Assembly (NCBI GenBank): GCA_030731845.1
Contig: JANQTF010000062.1
Coordinates: forward strand, 1 to 44,132
Origin: Bacteroidia bacterium
GTDB taxonomy: Bacteria; Bacteroidota; Bacteroidia; J057
DNA length: 44,132 bases
Direction of reading: 5' to 3'
Shown here: piece by piece, positions 43,137-44,132 of the stretch
How positions within the stretch are numbered: position 1 is the stretch's first letter
Layout: every line of letters starts with the position of its first letter
Notes under the pieces: model-generated
Seen by the model: only the letters and a program-made list of their open reading frames with translations
Database searches by the model: none
Told to the model about the DNA's origin: nothing
Program-made: the position numbers and the translations under genes

Positions 43137-44132
43137 TTACCCGCCATTGGCGGCATTTTCGAGGTCCTGAATTTCCTTGAGGCGCTTGCGTGCGGCCTCT
43201 TGCACGTCTGGGAACCTGTCTTCTTTGACCAGGCTTTCGAGGGTTCCTTTTGCCTGGAAAGTATTGCCGAGTTCATAGAAGGCATCTGCTGCCACGAGGA
43301 AGGCCTTGGCTTTCCAGTAGTTGAAGGTTGGGTAGTTATTGCTCTGATAAATCACAGCCTGCTTAACTTCTTCAAATTTGGCCTTGGCCTCCAGGATTTT
43401 TGCATCGGCCTGGGCAGTACTACCCTGCTGATCGAGGCGCTGGGCCTGTAGCTTGAGGGAGATGCCTTCGTCAAACAGGATCTTGCCGATCATGTACTGG
43501 CTTTCTGCTCCTGCTTCGTTCTTAAACTCTTTCTCTACGTCCTGAAAGGTGCGCTTGGCAGCTACTTTGTCGCCATCGGCATATTGGTTGTTGCCGATTT
43601 CCACATTCGCTTTGGTTCGAGAGTACACTGCTACCTCAGGGTCCTGGGAGATTTGCCTTAGGGTATTGATGGCGGCTTTGTGGTCGCCCATGGCATCGTA
43701 GTTTTTTGCAATTCCAAACTTCGCAGCTACTTTGTTTTGAAGGCTTCCCGCTACCTGATCGAGGGTCTGGTAGAGTTGTAGGCTTGCTACGAATTCCTGG
43801 CGCTCGTATTTGATTTCTGCGGCTTCCAAAAGCGCCACATTGGTGAAGGAATTAGAAGATGGCGTTGAATAAACAGCTTCATAATCACTTAATGCATTCG
43901 GAAACTGACGGAGCTCACGATAGGACCTGGCACGGAATACCAGCGCCTCGAAGTAGTTGGGACCGTTTTTGAATTCATTGATATAGGTGGTGAATTGCTC
44001 AATCGCCGACTGGTAATTGTTGGAAAAGAAGCGATCCTGGCCAGTCTTAAAGGCGAGTGATGCAAGGCCTTCGTCCATCTGTGGAGAATTCTTGCGATAG
44101 TCCTTGAAGATCTTGTCAAACTCTCTTTCAGG
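43137..44132 (-). CDS. tetratricopeptide-repeat protein (partial, N-terminus outside window)
   Basis: The frame stays open to the window edge, so only the C-terminal 331 residues are seen. They consist of TPR-like helix pairs, e.g. RFFSNNYQSAIEQFTTYIN, YFEALVFRARSYRELRQF and QGDKVAAKRTF-like segments (YADGDKVAAKRTFQDVEKEF). Conserved positions alternate in a 34-residue period. The C-terminal LKEIQDLENAANGG ends at the stop. Such YbgF/BamD-like TPR proteins of Bacteroidota are envelope-associated and often precede an outer-membrane barrel gene, as here (48 bp downstream). The ligand and location are inferred. The start and full length cannot be given. Confidence 0.85.
   Translation of the reverse strand, partial: PEREFDKIFKDYRKNSPQMDEGLASLAFKTGQDRFFSNNYQSAIEQFTTYINEFKNGPNYFEALVFRARSYRELRQFPNALSDYEAVYSTPSSNSFTNVALLEAAEIKYERQEFVASLQLYQTLDQVAGSLQNKVAAKFGIAKNYDAMGDHKAAINTLRQISQDPEVAVYSRTKANVEIGNNQYADGDKVAAKRTFQDVEKEFKNEAGAESQYMIGKILFDEGISLKLQAQRLDQQGSTAQADAKILEAKAKFEEVKQAVIYQSNNYPTFNYWKAKAFLVAADAFYELGNTFQAKGTLESLVKEDRFPDVQEAARKRLKEIQDLENAANGG

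Overview
The window is from the chromosome of a member of the Bacteroidota. I infer a Saprospiria- or Cytophagia-like lineage, but the rank below phylum is a guess. The signs are type IX secretion system (T9SS) cargo with type A and type B C-terminal sorting domains, a TonB-dependent receptor, a DUF3276 protein, a bacillithiol deacetylase (BshB1), HU-CCDC81/SPOR proteins, TAnnTTTG-like promoter elements and a lack of Shine-Dalgarno sequences. Most of the window is housekeeping chromosome. I see no IS element, prophage or CRISPR array.

Layout. 1-10.7 kb holds short, mixed-strand genes: an orphan NarL-type regulator, rpe, an alginate-lyase-like lipoprotein, tRNA-Gly(GCC) with its own promoter and terminator, folK translationally coupled to a UbiA-like membrane protein, a small lipoprotein, a hairpin repeat array (6399-6606), a YihY-type membrane protein, a methyltransferase, an alpha/beta hydrolase, smpB and a hotdog thioesterase. 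Convergent genes here often overlap at their stop codons. 10.9-22.2 kb holds a very large T9SS type B surface protein, ffh, coaX, a class A penicillin-binding protein, a DUF3276 protein and small envelope proteins.

22.3-28.6 kb is the most interesting regulated locus. It has a TonB-dependent receptor followed by a T9SS type A protein built from two near-identical halves of about 440 residues. Each gene has its own promoter region, and both carry TTAAY repeats at an 11-bp period, resembling the architecture of Pho boxes. I infer a co-regulated outer-membrane importer plus surface-protein pair, perhaps phosphate-responsive.

28.6-44.1 kb is a long minus-strand run. Read in the direction of transcription it holds a TPR protein (cut by the window edge), a plugless outer-membrane barrel, an HU-CCDC81/SPOR membrane protein, a triple-SPOR protein, a possible 63-residue ORF between two terminators, a PP2C-like/TPR/Sel1 membrane protein overlapping TRAP transporter genes dctQ and dctM, then aroC, rseP, a small lipoprotein, a T9SS-like secreted protein and bshB1. 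The PP2C-like protein lacks canonical metal-binding residues. It is co-translated with a TRAP permease pair that has no adjacent substrate-binding protein, and this is the second main candidate for an undescribed system.
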